Translations under genes and position numbers: made by a program
Part shown: positions 61,291 to 64,000 of the stretch, in pieces
Numbering within the stretch: position 1 is the stretch's first letter
Layout of the letters: each line of letters starts with the position of its first letter
Origin: Epiperipatus broadwayi
Taxonomy: Eukaryota; Onychophora; Udeonychophora; Euonychophora; Peripatidae
NCBI GenBank assembly: GCA_028023455.1
Contig: JAQFVV010012397.1
Location: 1,954,501-2,018,500, forward strand
Length of the DNA: 64,000 bases
Direction of reading: 5' to 3'
The notes under the pieces: generated by a model
The model's database searches: none
Told to the model about the DNA's origin: nothing
Seen by the model: the letters and a program-made list of their open reading frames with translations, nothing else

Positions 61291-64000
61291 TAATGATGAA
61301 CAAGGCATCTCCACTTGTGCTTAGACTATAATCACAACTAGATCTGGACTCAATTTCTGATGATAGGACACTTTAAAGTCTCCAGATTCAAACTTTCCTA
61401 TCACCTGTAAATATAACATAGTAAACTATTTTTATTTTGACAAAAATTTATATAAAACAATTTGGTTTAAAACAAATAATACACTACTGAAAAGAAAAAA
61501 GTTCCAGTTTGGGTCAAACTATCACTCTGAAAATTATCTGCATTTTTGGCATGGTAATTATAATTTCTTGTGCAATACATGTGATGAAATTACTGTTAAT
61601 TTGGCAAAAAGATTTTTATGTTAGACAACTGCAACTTGCAAAAGTTATGACCTGCTACAGATTTTTTGCAATTTTATCTTGTCTATGTTTCAATGACAAT
61701 AAAAAAAATGCCAAGCAATGTGCATATTCTGGCACTGCTTTGATATAACTATTTCAAATGCCTTCATTGTTTAATTATTACACATGGCCCAAGAAACAAC
61801 TAAAGGCCTACAACATTTGAAGTTTCAAATAGTTTTATCGAAAAGTCTTAGAGGTAACTTTGCATCCAGGATGATGAAATTTAAGCTTATCCATATCCCA
61901 CATCTGGTTTAGCTATAGGGTTGTCAATCTCTAGTTGATCTGTCCATCACAATATTCTTTATCCTATCATACTAAAAGTGTCATAGATGAAGCACCTCTT
62001 TTTATACCCACACCTCACCTAGTTTCAGCACAGCATAATTCTTAAACTTAGAGGATAGTGCAGATAGTTTGAATCAGCAGCATAAATAATGACTTTTAGT
62101 TCTAATAAGTAAAAAATATCAATATTATATATATATCATTATATTTGTTAGTTGTGATTTTTTAAAATCATTTGATATTACATTTTAGGTTGAACCTTTG
62201 CAGAGAGACCATAAATGATTCCACAATGTAAAAGGTAGGGCAGATAATAAAGACTGTCAGTATTATGACTTTTCTCATTAATGTTTTATATTGCATTAAT
62301 TCAAAGAAAACACTATTTTTTCTTGTTTAGTTGTCAATATGCTTGGAAGTAGATGCATACAGATAATTCATTATATTGCATATCAAGTTCCTTTAGTTTC
62401 ATTATGTCATTTATTATCTTTCAACTTTATTATATTGCATATTAGTATTATTGTTATTGTCCTAAATAAATATTTTTATTTTGTTGTTTATTGATTTGTT
62501 TTGTCTTTATTTTTGAATTTTAGAGTATCTTTTTTAATTGTTTGATATTTGATTTCCTGAATTATATTTTTTTTACTTGAAAAAAATAAATTTTTAAAAT
62601 TTCCCAATTTTGAATAATATAATAATAAATTAATTTTTTTGATAAATTACAATTTATAAAAGTTTTTTTTTCACATAATATTTGATTTATAATAATTGTT
62701 AAAAATAAATCTTCTTTATTAGAAACATATTTACAGCAGACATGTGCATGCAAGAGACACATGTAGGTCTGCTTGCAAAGATGAAACTCTCCAGCATGTC
62801 TTTTTTCTAATGCTTTACAACAAAAAATGATTCCAGGTAAGTCAAGTTATATATCATTTTTTTAAGAATTTGATAAGGAATGTAATTAAACTGTATATTA
62901 ATGATTAAAATTTAATTCTCAAAATTTAGAATTTGTGAGCCTATAAAAAGAAAGCATTGTAAAAGTATGAAAATCTTGTTTTTGTAATTTTTTATAGGTA
63001 ATGACTATATTTTCTTAGCTTTATTAGATGCCTTAATATTTGCTGTTTTTAACAAAATATAATATTTTACATCTGGTATCTTCAAACTGAATTGTATCTC
63101 AATCCAATTGCTTAAAAATTCAATATGGTAGCCATTCGGTTTGAAAAAGATATTTTGGTCAATTTATAGAAGGTTGGTTTTATAAAAAGCAACTTTATAT
63201 CTTAGCATGCTGAGATAGTTAAATTAATGGAAATAGACTATAGAATTGATAAAGTTGGATAGAGTGGTGAAAGGGAAATCAATCCAATTAAGAAAGAAAG
63301 ATGCATCAACTGAATAGCAATTGACATTACCTACATTCCTATAGTGAAACATTATAGCTGCTATATTAAAGACCAGATACTTTATGATATCTTTTTGTTT
63401 ATTACTGAATAGTCTCTAACTTATTTAGAAGGTTTAGATGCCTCCTAAGATTATAATTGTGCAAGAATGGGCATCTAGTATACCACAGGGCATATAATAT
63501 TAATATAAAAGTTCTAATATAGGTAAATACTCCATGGAAAACATTTGAAATATGGATTGTATGTTAAGATTAAAGCTGTGAAATAAACCTAGAATGGATT
63601 CATTATATTTTCAAATGTAGGACCGTAAAAAAAGAAAAGTCATTGGGTTTCAGTGAGATTACAGTAATGCTTACATTGGGAATCTACATTCATGCAGTGT
63701 CATCTATACTTATAAAAATGTAAGATAGGTAATGATAGCAGATTTAATTTGTATTAGACAATCAAAAAGTTTGGTTAAGGTATCAGAGCTTAAATTGTCC
63801 ATTATTTATCTTTAATATAGATTGCTGATTAGGATTTGTTAGGAGTGGGTGGACAATAAATTAGGTTATCAAATGTTAGTAATGAACATAGAAGAGATTT
63901 CAATAAAATATATGATAGATGGCACTCTGTCTGCAAGATCAACCTTAAATATTATAGCCAGATATGAGGCAAACTTGGCACACAATGATATTAAGTTAAG

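Larger units (their letters stand above)
59066..64000. other. AT-rich non-coding stretch to the end of the window
   Basis: Apart from the hairpin at 60267-60326 and the possible relic ORF near 61153, nothing coding or repetitive was recognised. Short open frames have AT-driven composition. Confidence 0.5.

Overview
This window looks like AT-rich intergenic or intronic DNA from a metazoan nuclear genome, and nearly everything recognisable in it is transposable-element sequence or simple repeat. No host gene, spliced exon set or stand-alone functional tRNA/rRNA could be supported. The set of elements (several clades of APE-type LINEs, a Mag/Gypsy-like LTR element, hAT elements, short tRNA-derived SINEs, hammerhead-bearing tandem repeats) fits an invertebrate such as an arachnid or a mollusc. 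That assignment is inference; the sequence does not fix the taxon.

Layout. 0.24-1.72 kb: a 452-bp tandem repeat in both orientations, whose sense strand carries a degenerate hammerhead ribozyme. Related copies lie at 46.4 and 55.3 kb. 3.2-12.96 kb: one non-autonomous LTR retrotransposon on the minus strand, with ~1.68-kb LTRs, a purine-rich tract and a single coiled-coil gag-like ORF. Its 3' LTR is split by a 3.5-kb full-length but dead LINE with a 12-bp target duplication. 14.6-15.7 kb: a (TTA)n tract, a 339-bp tandem repeat with an inverted arm, and a SINE. 18.8-31.6 kb: three LINEs of different types (a CR1/Jockey-group element with an FP25-like ORF1, a Jockey-group element, and a minus-strand Tx1/L1-like element with a CCHC ORF1), separated only by (ATT)n. 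32.7-35.9 kb: two SINEs with target duplications, an RTE remnant and a deleted hAT element. 36-46 kb: mostly featureless AT-rich DNA. 46.4-50.1 kb: a hammerhead-repeat copy and two decayed LINE reverse-transcriptase fragments. 50.3-52.9 kb: a relatively GC-rich block that may be a solo LTR. 54.3-56.6 kb: a SINE, a hammerhead-repeat copy and a hAT-like MITE. 58-59.1 kb: a large GATA array. 59.1-64 kb: AT-rich DNA with one perfect 25-bp hairpin and a decayed acidic ORF.

How the parts relate: the autonomous LINEs could supply machinery for the SINEs. The LTR element and both hAT elements are non-autonomous. The hammerhead repeats resemble retrozyme/Penelope-type elements that depend on partners in trans. 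The strongest candidate for an undescribed system is the hammerhead-bearing 452-bp family. The second is the cluster of unrelated LINEs within one ATT microsatellite.
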